A DNA stretch of 5,140 bases from Rhodobacteraceae bacterium UBA996. GTDB taxonomy: Bacteria; Pseudomonadota; Alphaproteobacteria; Rhodobacterales; Rhodobacteraceae. Below are positions 4,959 to 5,140 of this stretch, one piece after another. The stretch lies in NCBI GenBank assembly GCA_002291955.1, contig DBBA01000360.1:1-5140 (forward strand). Direction: 5' to 3'. The position numbers were made by a program, and so were the translations under genes. The notes beneath the pieces were generated by a model. It was not told the DNA's origin. It searched no databases and saw only the letters and a program-made list of their open reading frames with translations. How positions within the stretch are numbered: position 1 is the first letter of the stretch; every line of letters begins with the position of its first letter.

Positions 4959-5140
4959 TCAGTCCTCCACGGCCCAGGTCAGGTTGGTGAACGAAGCCGC
5001 CGGCCGGGCCTTCATCTCCTCCTCACGCGTCAGGAAGGCGCGGGGGCGAGGCGCTCGGGCCTTGAGCGCAATAAGGAGGCGGGCCTGCTGCCTCGGCGTG
5101 CGCTCGGCCAGGGGAACGAAGCCAGGCTCTGCCGGGTCAA
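4959..5140 (-). CDS. C-terminal fragment of an unidentified phage protein
   Basis: The minus-strand frame is open from the right edge (5138) to a TGA at 4961 to 4959, giving 59 complete codons. The visible C-terminus begins DPAEPGFVPLAERTPRQQ, continues with a helical 'ARLLIALKARAP' and 'FLTREEE' segment, and ends SFTNLTWAVED. The start lies outside the window. Coding is supported by GC-ending codons, sensible helix-like composition and tight packing: only 3 bases separate it from the next gene, whose ribosome binding site lies within this gene's last codons. In phages of this layout the terminase genes lie upstream of the portal, so it may be a terminase-region or small linker gene, but I recognise no terminase motif. 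Identity is open. Confidence 0.65.
   Translation of the reverse strand, partial: DPAEPGFVPLAERTPRQQARLLIALKARAPRPRAFLTREEEMKARPAASFTNLTWAVED

Noticed and set aside
4959..5140. Large terminase subunit C-terminus
   Set aside because: It is plausible from gene order, but no terminase ATPase or nuclease motif is visible in the 59 codons present, so the call was left open.
1..5140. Defence system, CRISPR array, transposon, tRNA or integration site
   Set aside because: No spaced direct repeats, transposase or integrase motifs, cloverleaf sequence or terminal repeats were found. The window is filled by head-assembly genes.

Overview
The window is a piece of a tailed-phage or prophage genome with high GC content. 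It covers most of the virion head-assembly module. Every supportable gene is on the minus strand, so transcription runs from base 5140 towards base 1. The portal is of the T7-gp8 'head-to-tail connector' type and is followed by a scaffold and a major capsid protein. This order points to a podovirus-like phage. The base composition, the GC-rich third codon positions and the resemblance of one small gene to the Bordetella-phage Bbp19 family suggest a high-GC, probably proteobacterial host. That host assignment is inference.

Layout in transcription order: (1) the C-terminal 59 codons of an unidentified gene entering from the right edge; (2) a 75-residue Ala/Arg/Glu-rich small protein; (3) a 568-residue portal protein; (4) an 84-residue Bbp19-like small protein; (5) a 303-residue scaffolding protein; (6) a 100-residue protein with a hydrophobic N-terminus; (7) a 156-bp gap, the only real intergenic space; (8) a 307-residue major capsid protein; (9) a 146-residue probable head accessory or decoration protein. 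Genes 2 to 6 are joined by start/stop overlaps: GTGA (4 bp), ATGA (4 bp), an 11-bp overlap and TGATG (1 bp). This indicates one translationally coupled message.

The expected assembly logic is as follows. The portal forms the dodecameric ring that nucleates the procapsid. The scaffold directs coat polymerisation around it, the coat protein forms the shell, and the 146-residue protein may decorate or stabilise it. Coat and accessory protein are needed in the largest amounts. They are the two genes set apart from the overlap chain, and both have good ribosome binding sites. The gap before the coat gene holds the only candidate regulatory signals: a TTGACA box overlapping a perfect inverted repeat, and two mutually exclusive hairpins, one of which would bury the coat gene's Shine-Dalgarno sequence.

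I see no tRNA, CRISPR array, insertion sequence, integrase, attachment site, convincing rho-independent terminator or defence system. Apart from the capsid leader and the small accessory genes, this is a conventional phage structural region.
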